This document shows positions 42,182-51,281 of a DNA stretch of 64,000 bases, in pieces. A model generated the notes under the pieces. The model was not told where the DNA came from and searched no databases. It worked only from the letters and a program-made list of their open reading frames with translations. Within the stretch, counting starts at the first letter, position 1; each line of letters starts with the position of its first letter. Position numbers and translations under genes: made by a program. The DNA lies in contig JAFEAQ010000019.1 in assembly GCA_018266295.1 (NCBI GenBank), forward strand, positions 248,001-312,000, written 5' to 3'. The stretch comes from Bdellovibrionales bacterium (GTDB lineage: Bacteria > Bdellovibrionota > Bdellovibrionia > Bdellovibrionales > Bdellovibrionaceae).

Positions 42182-43098
42182 AATGAAATATCCGGTAATG
42201 CAAGCATCACGTAAAAGTAAATCGGAGCCACAAAGATCAATCTATCCATGCGCGATAAGAAGTCACCACGGCCAATAATGAAGGGACCTACGATTTTTAC
42301 TCCCGCGTCTTTTCTGATCACACTCATCACTAGGTCACCGATAAAGCCACCGAGCGACGCGATTAAGCCTGCCGTCAGCCAGTACTTGTCTGAACGATCC
42401 GGCAACAAGAAGCGCATTGCTCCGGCAAGGACGAGAGTTAGCAAGATCGAAATCCCTAAACCACCAAGCGTACGGCGCGGATTCAATTTCGGAAAGAGTT
42501 TGAATTTTCCGAAATATCTTCCCAGCGCCAAGTTCGTGTTATCGCAGAACTCAGTCAGGATGATGAGGTAGATAACTTGGTAAATACCGTTCTCAAGATG
42601 CATGATCAAACCCAAGTGCATGAACGACCAGCCAAGGAAGATAAATCCCAGAAGAGTCAGCGAAATGTACTGAATCATGCGCTTATAGTTATTTCTAAAC
42701 ATCGGAACTAAGCACGAGACACCGAGGACTGCCATCGGCATGACGTTGTAGATATCCACACGATTAAAGTACGCGCACACTCCCAGAGCTGCGATCCCGG
42801 CATAGCAGATTAAAACAAAATAACTGCGGTGGAACATCCCCATGAGCTGAAAGAAAACCTTTGCGCCCATAATCGCAATCGCCGTAAGGACGAGGAGTGG
42901 GAATGGATCCGGAAGACCCATCAAAATAAATAACACCGGAGCGACAATGAGCCAGCTCTTAATACTCGCCCAGCTCGAAGTGAAGTAATAGTTCTGTTGT
43001 CTCAGGAAGTACACGATCAAGCCCGAGCCGAAGATGATGCTCAAGACGATGATCACTGTTTGCTGATAGACAGGGCTGGACCAGGATGTGCCGATCAT
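42178..43098 (-). CDS. CdsA-like phosphatidate cytidylyltransferase
   Basis: A 306-residue protein with about eight TM helices. The C-terminal signature is present: GGFIGDLVMSVIRKDAGVKI...GRGDFLSRMDRLIF, corresponding to the family's S-x-x-K-R...K-D...GGxxDR. It makes CDP-diacylglycerol from CTP and phosphatidate, or a similar CDP-lipid. The start overlaps the stop of the sigma-54 activator by 4 nt (ATGA). It is next to the PlsC-like gene in the same operon, so sequential steps (acylation, then CDP-activation) are encoded together. Confidence 0.85.
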   Translation of the reverse strand: MIGTSWSSPVYQQTVIIVLSIIFGSGLIVYFLRQQNYYFTSSWASIKSWLIVAPVLFILMGLPDPFPLLVLTAIAIMGAKVFFQLMGMFHRSYFVLICYAGIAALGVCAYFNRVDIYNVMPMAVLGVSCLVPMFRNNYKRMIQYISLTLLGFIFLGWSFMHLGLIMHLENGIYQVIYLIILTEFCDNTNLALGRYFGKFKLFPKLNPRRTLGGLGISILLTLVLAGAMRFLLPDRSDKYWLTAGLIASLGGFIGDLVMSVIRKDAGVKIVGPFIIGRGDFLSRMDRLIFVAPIYFYVMLALPDISL

Positions 43099-44459
43099 AA
43101 TGCGTCCTCATCGATGTTGTAGTCTTTGATTTTCTTATACAGGTTCGAGCGCGAAACTTTGAAAACCTTCGAAGCCTCCTCGACATCCTTGTGCGCTTTC
43201 AAGCACGCGCGGATAAGATTGGCTTCGAATTCTTCAACCAAGAAGTTCAAACCTTTCGAGAAGTCGATGTCTTTAAACGCCGGGCTTAAGTATTCCGTTT
43301 TGGCTTTCGCAGCTCCCGGATTTAAAAGATTCTCGACGTCGTCTTCGCGGATAAATGGCAATGGCGATACCAGACTGATCTGCTCGCACACGCGTTTCAG
43401 TTCGCGCACGTTGCCGGGCCAGTTGTAAGCTTCGAGTGCTTTTAAGCCGTCATCAGTGAATTGCTTGTTGCGCTTCGGGCGTTCCATTTCAAGGAAGTTT
43501 CTCGCAAGCTCTGCGATATCTTCTTTGCGATCTCTTAATGGTGGCAGCTCAATACGCTGACTTGAAAGACGGAAGTATAAGTCTTCGCGGAATTTACCCT
43601 CAGCCACCAGTTTTTTCAGCGGCTGATTGCTCGCCACGATCACGCGTGTTTGCACGTGAGTGACGTCTTTAGAGCCGACTTTACGAACTTCGCCGGACTC
43701 TAAGAAACGAAGAAGCTTCACTTGTTGAGTCAGTGGCAATGCCTCGATCTCATCGAGGAACAAGTCCCCACCGTGAGCGGCTTCTGCAAGGCCGATTTTG
43801 TTTTGATCCGCACCTGTGAATGAACCTTTCGTATGACCGAAGAGTTCTGATTCAAAAAGATTTTCAGGAATGCTGGAAATATTCACGGTGATGAACGGAC
43901 GCTCGTCTTCTTGCTGATTTAAGAGACGTGCCGCGACTTCTTTACCGCAACCGGTTTCACCCTCGATGAGGATCGTGTTGCTTTCGCCCTTCAGATCGGC
44001 GATGCGCTTTCTGATTTTTTGCGCAGCTGAGCTCACGCCAACCCACGCGATGTTCTTACCGGCTGTATCGAGATTGCGGATGCTCCAGTAAGCTTCGATT
44101 TTATCAAGCACGAGTTTTACTTCTTCAGCGAGAAGCGGCTTTGCGAGAAATCTCTGCGCGCCGACTTTCAAACATTGCTCCATGGTCTCGCGATTGAGAT
44201 CTCCGGACATCGCGACGACTTCGAGCTGAGCATTGTGCTTCATCAACTTTTCGATGACTTGAACACCTTCAGGCTCGTTGCTTCCCGGAGTTAGATGCAT
44301 GTCAACCATCGCTGCGTGGAAGAAGTTTGTGTACGGAACGAGTTCCTTTTTCGATACAGAAACAATCTTCCACGGCGCGGGAACGCACAGCTTCAGAGCC
44401 TGGTGAATTAAGGAATCATCATCAACGACCAATAGATGAAATGCTCTAGTACTTTTCAT
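43095..44459 (-). CDS. Sigma-54-dependent NtrC-type response regulator
   Basis: A 454-residue protein: receiver (about 1-125, Asp in AMVDMHLTPGS), AAA+ domain (about 145-380) with Walker A GETGCGKE, the sigma-54 contact loop GSFTGA (a variant of GAFTGA), Walker B GGDLFLDEIE, and the arginine-finger region, then a Fis-type helix-turn-helix (SKVFKVSRSNLYKKIKDY). The receiver loop carries a small insertion. It is the first gene of the operon with CdsA-like, PlsC-like, MBL and BrkB genes, suggesting it may control lipid or envelope genes via sigma-54 promoters. Confidence 0.92.
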   Translation of the reverse strand: MKSTRAFHLLVVDDDSLIHQALKLCVPAPWKIVSVSKKELVPYTNFFHAAMVDMHLTPGSNEPEGVQVIEKLMKHNAQLEVVAMSGDLNRETMEQCLKVGAQRFLAKPLLAEEVKLVLDKIEAYWSIRNLDTAGKNIAWVGVSSAAQKIRKRIADLKGESNTILIEGETGCGKEVAARLLNQQEDERPFITVNISSIPENLFESELFGHTKGSFTGADQNKIGLAEAAHGGDLFLDEIEALPLTQQVKLLRFLESGEVRKVGSKDVTHVQTRVIVASNQPLKKLVAEGKFREDLYFRLSSQRIELPPLRDRKEDIAELARNFLEMERPKRNKQFTDDGLKALEAYNWPGNVRELKRVCEQISLVSPLPFIREDDVENLLNPGAAKAKTEYLSPAFKDIDFSKGLNFLVEEFEANLIRACLKAHKDVEEASKVFKVSRSNLYKKIKDYNIDEDAL

Positions 44460-44528
44460 TCTGAAAGCATCTCTTTCAAACAGAGATTTGGCTACCTGTT
44501 TTGCATGACGTTATGGTAGGACCCTCGT

Positions 44529-45530
44529 ATGAAAACAATTTACTTTCTTGTCAGCCTTCTTTTTTGTTCCGTTACTTGTTTGGCGGCTTCTGCAAAAGGG
44601 CCCCAAAGCACATTCATCAAGCTTGATGACGGTGTCGAAAGATACGTCGAGTACGTCAAGCCCCAAAAGGGCAAGCCTTGGATTGTTTTCACCAACGGTC
44701 TTGTGTATGAAATCGAGCGCTGGGGCGATCTCGATAAAAAGCTCATCGCTCAAGGCTATGGCATTTTCCATTACTATTTCCGCGGCCAAGATCTGACTCT
44801 GGCTCGCGAGGCCGAACAATCTTCTCAGCAGCCGGCTTTCTTCAAAACGGGCCTTGAGCGCAAGGACTTTGCTGATGAATTGCATGAACTTCTCGCGAAA
44901 ACCGGCATCAACGACAAAGTGATCCTCGTCGGTCTTTCCTATGGCGCGCACATCGCAGCGACCTTCGCCGAACAATATCCGGCGAGTGTTGATGAAGTCG
45001 TCTTTATGGCGCCACTCGTGGTGCCGCTCGAGAAGTACCAACCACAAGGGCAGTGGCTTGATTGGAATCTGATGTGGGTGAAGATGATGTGGGGACCCTA
45101 CTTCTACGAGTACGCCTATCGCCAAATTTATGGCACCTACTTGCGTGACCGCGTGACAGAAGACCGCGTGCCGGAGCATTTGGCAGCGATCCCAGATACG
45201 TACCGCGAAAGCTTGTATTTCCTCGTGCGTGCGGTTCGTGACTTTGACTTGAAAACATATAAATTCAGCAAATTGGCGCCGAATTCAGTTCACTACTTCG
45301 TTGCTCAAGAAGACGAGGAGGGAGCGTTTAAAGATCAAGTTGCGGCCTTTGACGGGACGGATTCTCGCTCTCAAGGAAGTCTTATTTGGCTCCCGGATTC
45401 TGCTCATGCGATCCCAGACAGTGCGCCGAGCGATGCTGCTTACTATTTGCGCTTTTTAATTGAGCGCGATCCTCGACTTGAGCAGGGGAAGAAATATAAA
45501 AACACTTCCCAAGGTCTTAAGGCCTGGTAA
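44529..45530 (+). CDS. Exported alpha/beta hydrolase
   Basis: A 333-residue protein with a signal peptide (cleavage near CLAA/S). The alpha/beta hydrolase fold shows the nucleophile elbow GLSYGAH (Ser near residue 142), the oxyanion-hole strand FTNGL, and late acidic and His candidates (DSAHAIPD). It probably acts in the periplasm as an esterase or lipase-like enzyme. It is divergent from the sigma-54 activator and precedes serA by 43 nt, but with a different role. Confidence 0.85.
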   Translation: MKTIYFLVSLLFCSVTCLAASAKGPQSTFIKLDDGVERYVEYVKPQKGKPWIVFTNGLVYEIERWGDLDKKLIAQGYGIFHYYFRGQDLTLAREAEQSSQQPAFFKTGLERKDFADELHELLAKTGINDKVILVGLSYGAHIAATFAEQYPASVDEVVFMAPLVVPLEKYQPQGQWLDWNLMWVKMMWGPYFYEYAYRQIYGTYLRDRVTEDRVPEHLAAIPDTYRESLYFLVRAVRDFDLKTYKFSKLAPNSVHYFVAQEDEEGAFKDQVAAFDGTDSRSQGSLIWLPDSAHAIPDSAPSDAAYYLRFLIERDPRLEQGKKYKNTSQGLKAW

Positions 45531-45573
45531 AACTCAGAAAATCGAGTAGACTTTTTAGCTAGGAGTCTACTCT

Positions 45574-46785
45574 ATGAGCTCAAATTCATTGAAAATCCTG
45601 TTAGTCGAAAATATTCACCAAGTTGCCAAAGAACGATTGGAAGAAGAGGGCTTCAAAGTCGATTTGATCTCTTATGCCCCTTCCGAAGAAGAGCTTCTGA
45701 AAGTTCTGCCTCAGTATCAAGTTCTTGGCATCCGCTCAAAGACGGAACTCACCGCCAAAGTTTTAGAAAATAATCCGCATCTTTTCACGATCGGGGCTTT
45801 TTGCATCGGCACCAATCAAGTTGATTTGAAAGCCGCTCGCAAAGAGGGCATTCCGGTTTTCAATGCGCCTCACTCCAACACGCGAAGCGTGGCCGAGCTC
45901 GTGATTGCTGAAATGATCGCGCTGTCTCGTCAGCTTGGGGATCGCAATACACTCGCCCATCGCGGAGAGTGGATGAAGAGCGCCGACGGTTCGCGCGAAG
46001 TGCGCGGCAAAACATTGGGCATTGTCGGCTACGGCCACATCGGCAGTCAGGTGAGCATCCTTGCTGAAGACTTAGGGATGCGTGTAGTATTTTATGACGT
46101 GGTGAAGAAGCTCCCCCTCGGAAATGCCCAGGCGAAGTCTTCTTTAGATGAACTTTTAAAAGTTTCTGACTTTGTCAGCTTGCATGTTCCTGAGACTCCG
46201 CAAACCAAAGACATGATGGGTGCAAAACAATTTAAGCACATGAAAAAAGGGGCGCATCTCATCAATGCCAGCCGCGGCACGGTGGTTGTGATCGAAGACC
46301 TCGTTGAGGCCCTGAAATCTAAACACATCGCGGGTTGCGCGATTGACGTTTTCCCCGAAGAGCCAGCTTCAAACAAAGTGAAGTTCGTGACTCCATTGCA
46401 GAATCTTCCGAATGTGATCCTAACTCCGCACATCGGCGGCAGCACGGAAGAAGCCCAGTTCGCCATCGGCATCGAAGTGGCTGAAAGCTTCCGCCGTTAT
46501 TTGAAAATCGGTTCAAGCAGTGGCGCCGTGAATTTTCCGAACGTAGATTTGCCGGTGAAGCAAGGGACTTCTCGTATTTTGAATGTCCATCGCAATGAGC
46601 CGGGTGTCTTGGGTGAAATCAACGGCATTATCTCGCGCGAAGGTGCGAACATCGAAGCACAGTATTTATCGACCGACGACAAGATCGGTTACATGGTCAT
46701 GGATCTGAGCTCACCGCACGCTCAGCAGCTCGCGGATGATATCCAAAAACTCAGTCGCAGCATCCGCACGCGGGTCGTTTACTAA
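45574..46785 (+). CDS. serA: D-3-phosphoglycerate dehydrogenase
   Basis: A 403-residue protein with TAGGAG before its ATG. It has an N-terminal catalytic domain, an NAD-binding Rossmann domain with GIVGYGHIGSQVS, and the catalytic Arg/Glu/His set (ASRGTVV, DVFPEEP, LTPHIGGST). The C-terminal ACT domain (about 330-403) is the serine-sensing module. The length matches the short type of SerA. It catalyses the first step of serine synthesis in the cytoplasm. Followed by a hairpin that may end its transcript. Confidence 0.95.
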   Translation: MSSNSLKILLVENIHQVAKERLEEEGFKVDLISYAPSEEELLKVLPQYQVLGIRSKTELTAKVLENNPHLFTIGAFCIGTNQVDLKAARKEGIPVFNAPHSNTRSVAELVIAEMIALSRQLGDRNTLAHRGEWMKSADGSREVRGKTLGIVGYGHIGSQVSILAEDLGMRVVFYDVVKKLPLGNAQAKSSLDELLKVSDFVSLHVPETPQTKDMMGAKQFKHMKKGAHLINASRGTVVVIEDLVEALKSKHIAGCAIDVFPEEPASNKVKFVTPLQNLPNVILTPHIGGSTEEAQFAIGIEVAESFRRYLKIGSSSGAVNFPNVDLPVKQGTSRILNVHRNEPGVLGEINGIISREGANIEAQYLSTDDKIGYMVMDLSSPHAQQLADDIQKLSRSIRTRVVY

Positions 46786-46820
46786 ATCTTCCAACGTCAT
46801 TGCCATTTGCCAAAAGCAGC

Positions 46821-46870
46821 CTTGAGGACTTGCTCTACGGGTTTCCCGGGGGTCTGATAAAGTCCTCAAG
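46821..46870 (+). promoter_or_regulatory. Strong hairpin between serA and the ABC transporter genes
   Basis: An 11-bp perfect stem CTTGAGGACTT/AAGTCCTCAAG encloses a 28-nt loop, followed after GGAG by TTCTTTTT and the ATG of the binding-protein gene. It may be the serA terminator or a cis-acting leader: the right arm touches the ribosome site AAGGGAG. I do not recognise it as a known riboswitch. Confidence 0.6.
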
Positions 46871-46882
46871 GGAGTTCTTTTT

Positions 46883-47851
46883 ATGGCAAAAGTGATCTTT
46901 ATATTTGCTGTTCTTTTGGGCCTTTCCATTCAAACTTATGCCGCCGATGAAGTCGTCCGTGTCGGAAATCTGAAGTTCGCGCACTACGGAGCTATCAGTT
47001 ACATGACAGAGATCTGCGGTAAGTACGGTCTAAAAGTCCAAGAGCGCGTGTTCCCCAAAGGCATCGATATTATGCCGGCGATCATCGCCGGTGAAATCGA
47101 TGCGGCAGCCAGTGCCGCGGATGCCGCGATCGCTGGCCGCGCGAGTGGTGTGCCGATCTATGCTGTGGCCGGTTTTGCCAAAGGCGGAGCCCGCGTTGTC
47201 ATTCGCCCGGATCTGCCGATTAAGTCCATCAAAGATTTCAAAGGTAAAAAAGTCGGCGTCGCCCGCGGCGGCGCTCAGGAATTATTACTGCTCGCGGAGC
47301 TTTCAAAAGAAAATCTAACTTGGTCAGATAAACCCGGAAAAGACGTGCAGATCGTCTACATGGCATTTGCTGATTTGAATCAGGCACTGCAATCTAAAAA
47401 CATCGATGCCATGGTTCAGTCGGAACCCCAATCCTCGCAGGCCATCAACAAAGGCTGGGGGAAAGAGCTTATGAAGCCCTACAACACGCCGATGGGCGAA
47501 CCGATCCGCGCGCTTGTGATCACCGAGAAAATGTACAACACCCGTAAAGCCGTGGCTGAGAAATTCATGCAGTGCTTTGTTGAAGCGACAAAAACCTTCA
47601 TCGAAAAACCCGAGGTTGCTGAAAAGTATGTGATTGAAAAAATGTTTAAAGGCCAAATCACTCCGCAGGATTTCAAGGATGCCATCGGCAATTCGCCTTA
47701 TACGTACGATATCACCCCGGAGCATATTCAGATCACAACGGACATGATGCAAAAATACGGCGTCGGCCGCATGGAGAAACCACCGAAAGCCACCGACTGG
47801 GTGAAGCTCGATCTTTTGAACGACGCGAAGAAGGCTTTGAATATCAAATAA
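46883..47851 (+). CDS. NitT/TauT-type ABC transporter substrate-binding protein
   Basis: A 322-residue exported protein (signal peptide, cleavage TYA/AD). It has the NMT1/SsuA-type fold: VRVGNLKFAHYGAISYMTE, VQERVFPKGIDIMPAIIAGEIDAAASAADAAIAGR, and KDFKGKKVGVARGGAQELL. It precedes permease and ATPase genes in the same direction, forming a complete importer. Relatives take up nitrate, taurine, alkanesulfonates or thiamine precursors; the substrate is not readable here. Confidence 0.9.
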   Translation: MAKVIFIFAVLLGLSIQTYAADEVVRVGNLKFAHYGAISYMTEICGKYGLKVQERVFPKGIDIMPAIIAGEIDAAASAADAAIAGRASGVPIYAVAGFAKGGARVVIRPDLPIKSIKDFKGKKVGVARGGAQELLLLAELSKENLTWSDKPGKDVQIVYMAFADLNQALQSKNIDAMVQSEPQSSQAINKGWGKELMKPYNTPMGEPIRALVITEKMYNTRKAVAEKFMQCFVEATKTFIEKPEVAEKYVIEKMFKGQITPQDFKDAIGNSPYTYDITPEHIQITTDMMQKYGVGRMEKPPKATDWVKLDLLNDAKKALNIK

Positions 47852-47861
47852 CGGAGGACAC

Positions 47862-48674
47862 TTGAAAGAAACTCTGGGCCGCCTAAAAGGTGTGTGGGTG
47901 CCGCTGTTAGTGGTGCTAATCTGGCAAGGAGTTTCCGATGCCGGGTGGCTCAATGTTCAAGTCTTACCGTCACCGTGGGCTGTGATCACAAAATGGATTC
48001 AATACCTCAAGCCGCTAGAGCCGTACACTGCCGAGAGCGGGCCGTATTGGCAGTGGTTTTTTTCAGGTGAATTGCCACATGATCTTTGGGCCAGCTTCTA
48101 TCGCGTGCTGGTCGGAGTACTGATCGGCGGAGGGCTCGCGCTGCCATTGGGCTTAGTGATGGGCGAAAGCCGCCGCGTTTATGATTACATGAATCCCCTC
48201 GTGCAAGTGCTGCGGCCGATTCCGCCGATTGCCTATATTCCACTGGCGATTTTGTGGTTTGGCTTGGGGAATCCGCCGGCTGTTTTTTTGATTGCACTCG
48301 GCGCCTTTTTTCCGATTCTGATGAACACCATCGTTGGAGTGCGTTCGGTTGACAGCATCTACATTCGCGCCGCCCTTAACATGGGTGCAAGGCCTTTTAC
48401 TATGTTTGTGAAAGTGATTGTGCCGGCAGCGATGCCCTATATTTTGAGCGGCATTCGTATCGGCATCGGTACGGGTTTCATCTGTATGATTGTCGCAGAG
48501 ATGATTGCCGTGAATAACGGTCTTGGTTATCGCATCCTCGAAGCTCGAGAGTATTTTTGGTCAGATAAAATCATTGCAGGGATGTTCACGATCGGACTTT
48601 TGGGTCTGGCGATTGATTTCGTCGTCGATAAAATCAATAACTACTTACTGCGTTGGCACCGTGGATTAGAATAG
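47862..48674 (+). CDS. ABC transporter permease (SsuC/TauC family)
   Basis: A 270-residue protein starting with TTG, well placed behind GGAGG 10 nt after the binding-protein stop. It has six TM helices with the loop motif EAR...W typical of this family (GYRILEAREYFWSD) and the binding-protein-dependent permease signature (GALFP-type FIALGAFFPILMNTIVGVRSVD). Neighbours are the substrate-binding protein and ATPase. There is no separate second permease, so it should work as a homodimer. Confidence 0.9.
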   Translation: MKETLGRLKGVWVPLLVVLIWQGVSDAGWLNVQVLPSPWAVITKWIQYLKPLEPYTAESGPYWQWFFSGELPHDLWASFYRVLVGVLIGGGLALPLGLVMGESRRVYDYMNPLVQVLRPIPPIAYIPLAILWFGLGNPPAVFLIALGAFFPILMNTIVGVRSVDSIYIRAALNMGARPFTMFVKVIVPAAMPYILSGIRIGIGTGFICMIVAEMIAVNNGLGYRILEAREYFWSDKIIAGMFTIGLLGLAIDFVVDKINNYLLRWHRGLE

Positions 48675-48689
48675 AGGAATGGAATAACT

Positions 48690-49484
48690 ATGGCAGCCAA
48701 CGTTGAAGTCAAAAACGTTTCAAAAACATTCCGAGGGCAGGGGAAAGACGTTGTCGCTCTTCGTGATATCAACTTAGAAATCCCCGCCGGCCAATTCGTC
48801 TGCTTGCTGGGCCCCTCGGGCTGCGGGAAAAGCACATTATTAAACGGCATCGCTGGATTTTCATCGCCGACAACGGGTGAAATCAAAGTCAGCGGTAAGC
48901 CCGTGACTCATCCGGGCCCAGATCGCGGCATGGTCTTTCAAGAATACGCGCTCTTCCCGTGGATGACGGTCGAAGATAATATCTCTTTCGGTCTGCGATT
49001 AAAGAAGACAAACGAGAGCGAAATCCAAAAAACAGTGGACCGCTTACTCGCAACACTCAAGCTGACAGAATTCCGAGACAGATTCCCAAAAGACTTGTCG
49101 GGCGGAATGCGCCAGCGCGTAGCCATCGCCAGAGTTTTGGCACTCGACCCACCCATCATGCTGATGGACGAACCTTTCGGCGCCCTCGATGCGCTCACTC
49201 GTCGTAGTCTGCAAGATGAAATCCTAAAAATCTGGCAAGAAAATAAAAAGACCGTGATCTTCGTCACCCACAGCATGGAAGAGTCGATTTATTTAGCAGA
49301 CAGAATCGTGGTGATGACCTACCGACCGGGCACCATTAAAAAAGACATCATGGTCGACCTGCCACATCCGCGCGATCCCGCCGACATGTCTTTTAACAAG
49401 CTCAAAGGCGAAATCTCCCGCCTAGTCATGGAAGAGCAAGAACGCTCTCAACAAGGCGAATTCCGCGCCACCACCGGCGATTGA
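48690..49484 (+). CDS. ABC transporter ATPase (SsuB/TauB family)
   Basis: A 264-residue ATPase: Walker A GPSGCGKST, Q-loop FQEYALFPW, ABC signature LSGGMRQRV, Walker B IMLMDEPFGALD, and the H-loop VTHSMEE. Typical of NitT/TauT importers. It lies 15 nt downstream of the permease and completes the operon with the binding protein. Confidence 0.95.
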   Translation: MAANVEVKNVSKTFRGQGKDVVALRDINLEIPAGQFVCLLGPSGCGKSTLLNGIAGFSSPTTGEIKVSGKPVTHPGPDRGMVFQEYALFPWMTVEDNISFGLRLKKTNESEIQKTVDRLLATLKLTEFRDRFPKDLSGGMRQRVAIARVLALDPPIMLMDEPFGALDALTRRSLQDEILKIWQENKKTVIFVTHSMEESIYLADRIVVMTYRPGTIKKDIMVDLPHPRDPADMSFNKLKGEISRLVMEEQERSQQGEFRATTGD

Positions 49485-49566
49485 TTTTCGACATATTTAG
49501 GCTTCCTCACAGATTATTCATGCAAGCTTCAAGAGGCACTTTTAACCTGGGGCCAGAGGTGACATC

Positions 49567-50145
49567 ATGGCAAAAAAACTCAACGGCAAGAAAATCGCAA
49601 TTCTTTCGACGGACGGTTTTGAACAGTCCGAACTTTTTGAACCAAGAAAAGCGCTGATCGAAGCGGGAGCAGAGGTCACGGTCGTCAGCCTGCACGGCGG
49701 TGAAATCAAAGGCTGGCACGAAGGAAACTGGGGAAAGAGCATCAAAGTCGATGCCCTCGTCAGTGAATCTGACAGCGATCAGTTTGATGCACTGATGATT
49801 CCTGGCGGTGTTATGAATCCTGACAAACTTCGCTGCGATGAAAATGTCATTGAATTCATTGAAGGCTTTTTTCATAACGCCAAACCTGTTGCAGCGATCT
49901 GCCATGCTCCGGCCGTCTTGATCGAAACCGGACTCGTTGCCGGTAAAACTCTGACTTCGTGGCGCTCTATTAAAACGGATCTTCTGAATGCGGGAGCTAC
50001 TTGGGTCGATAAAGAAGTGGTCTCAGACGAAGGCTTAGTCACAAGCCGTAAACCCGCCGACATTCCTGCGTTTAATCGCAAGATGATCGAGGTATTTGCG
50101 GAAGGCATTCCGGATATTCATCCGCAGCGCCCGCTGAATCACTAA
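49567..50145 (+). CDS. DJ-1/PfpI-family protein
   Basis: A 192-residue protein with the DJ-1/PfpI class I glutamine-amidotransferase-like fold: KIAILSTDGFEQSELFEP at the start, the nucleophile elbow AAICHAPAVLIETGLVAGK with reactive Cys, and RKPADIPAFNRKMIE near the end. Members act as stress proteins with protease, deglycase or glyoxalase activity reported. Acts in the cytoplasm. Convergent with the pseudouridine synthase, overlapping its stop by 4 nt. Confidence 0.92.
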   Translation: MAKKLNGKKIAILSTDGFEQSELFEPRKALIEAGAEVTVVSLHGGEIKGWHEGNWGKSIKVDALVSESDSDQFDALMIPGGVMNPDKLRCDENVIEFIEGFFHNAKPVAAICHAPAVLIETGLVAGKTLTSWRSIKTDLLNAGATWVDKEVVSDEGLVTSRKPADIPAFNRKMIEVFAEGIPDIHPQRPLNH

Positions 50146-50834
50146 TAATTGTAGTCGATGAGAGTTTTAAAATAAGCCGGCACCGGAGCGGTGAAGCGCA
50201 TGCGTTTTTTATTAAACGGATGGGTGAATTCTAAGACCGCTGAGTGCAGGCGCAGATCTTTATGCTTGTCATTGGCTTTGCCGTACTTGGTATCGCCCAC
50301 GATCGGGTGACCTTCGCCGGCAAGATGAACACGGATCTGGTTTTTCTTACCAGTGAGTAAGTTGATTTTCAGAAGACTGAATTGCTCGGTTTCTTTCAAA
50401 ACTTCGTATTCTGTGATCGCAAGCTTGCCCTTGTCGCTGTCTTTGCTCGAGTGAACGACGTAGTTTTCGTCTTCTTCGAGATAGCTTTCAATCGTGCCAC
50501 TCTTTTTTGGCATTTTGCCGTGAACGATGGCGTAGTAATTCTTAATCGTTGATTTCCAGTTGTCTTTTAGAAAGTGCATGACCTCTTCGGTCTTTGCAAA
50601 AACTAAAACCCCCGAAGTCGCTTGATCCAGGCGATGAACCACGTACACGGATTTTGTCGCACGGGGATTGCCTTTGCGCACGTACTGGTTCAGCGCGCTG
50701 TGAATGGTCTCATCACGATTCCATTTCGCAGCGACAGTCAACGCGCCCGGAGCTTTATTCCCCACGATAAGATCGATATCTTCGTGAATAATATTGAATC
50801 CGCGCGGTTGGTATTTCTTAGGGACTTTCTTCAT
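50142..50834 (-). CDS. RluA-family pseudouridine synthase
   Basis: A 230-residue protein without the S4 domain. The catalytic-Asp motif HRLDQATSGVLVFAKT is near residue 69, followed by KNYYAIVHG and the L-I-R type motif KKNQIRVHLAGEGHPIVGDTKYG. These mark RluA-type enzymes that isomerise uridine to pseudouridine in rRNA or tRNA. The exact target is unknown. Convergent to the DJ-1-like gene. Confidence 0.92.
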   Translation of the reverse strand: MKKVPKKYQPRGFNIIHEDIDLIVGNKAPGALTVAAKWNRDETIHSALNQYVRKGNPRATKSVYVVHRLDQATSGVLVFAKTEEVMHFLKDNWKSTIKNYYAIVHGKMPKKSGTIESYLEEDENYVVHSSKDSDKGKLAITEYEVLKETEQFSLLKINLLTGKKNQIRVHLAGEGHPIVGDTKYGKANDKHKDLRLHSAVLEFTHPFNKKRMRFTAPVPAYFKTLIDYNY

Positions 50835-50848
50835 TCGGGGTCTTTCAG

Positions 50849-51265
50849 CTATTTGCAGGCTTTCGTGTACTTGCCGTCGTAATCAACGCCTACGCTGATA
50901 TCACCCATCACAACGTGGGTGCCTTGCAGAGTGCCGCCGATTTTAAACTCTTTATCGGTGACTTTGCCGCTGAGATTGCCTTTAGCTTTGTACTGGTTGT
51001 TTTCGCAAGTCAGGGTGACTTTGAGGTCGGGCTTTTTATAATCCCAGGTCTTCACCGTGCACTGAGTTTCAGGAATCAGATTTTCTTGAATGTATTTTTT
51101 GATGTCTTTGGCTTCAGCGGGGCTGATGCAATCATCGACATCAAAAAGCGGCATCGACATACCCCCCAGAGTGATCTTGGTCTTTGCTTTCCAAAGGCCC
51201 GGCGTAATATTTTGCGCCGATGCAGTCACGCTAAAAAGAAAAACCGCCAACAGAGTCAATTTCAT
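50849..51265 (-). CDS. DUF3617 exported protein
   Basis: A 138-residue protein with a signal peptide (cleavage SA/Q). The DUF3617 pattern is visible: ITPGLWKAKTKITLGG at the mature N-terminus, a first Cys (DDCIS), and later CTVKTW, LTCEN and KACK, suggesting two disulfides. Function is unknown; probably periplasmic. It lies 16 nt downstream of the FAD oxidoreductase gene on the same strand. Confidence 0.82.
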   Translation of the reverse strand: MKLTLLAVFLFSVTASAQNITPGLWKAKTKITLGGMSMPLFDVDDCISPAEAKDIKKYIQENLIPETQCTVKTWDYKKPDLKVTLTCENNQYKAKGNLSGKVTDKEFKIGGTLQGTHVVMGDISVGVDYDGKYTKACK

Positions 51266-51281
51266 AGGGCCTCCGAAAGGT

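Noticed and set aside
46786-46882. Guanidine-I (ykkC) or TPP riboswitch upstream of the transporter
   Set aside because: The gene context allowed it, but the known conserved core sequences do not match; only a simple hairpin is seen.
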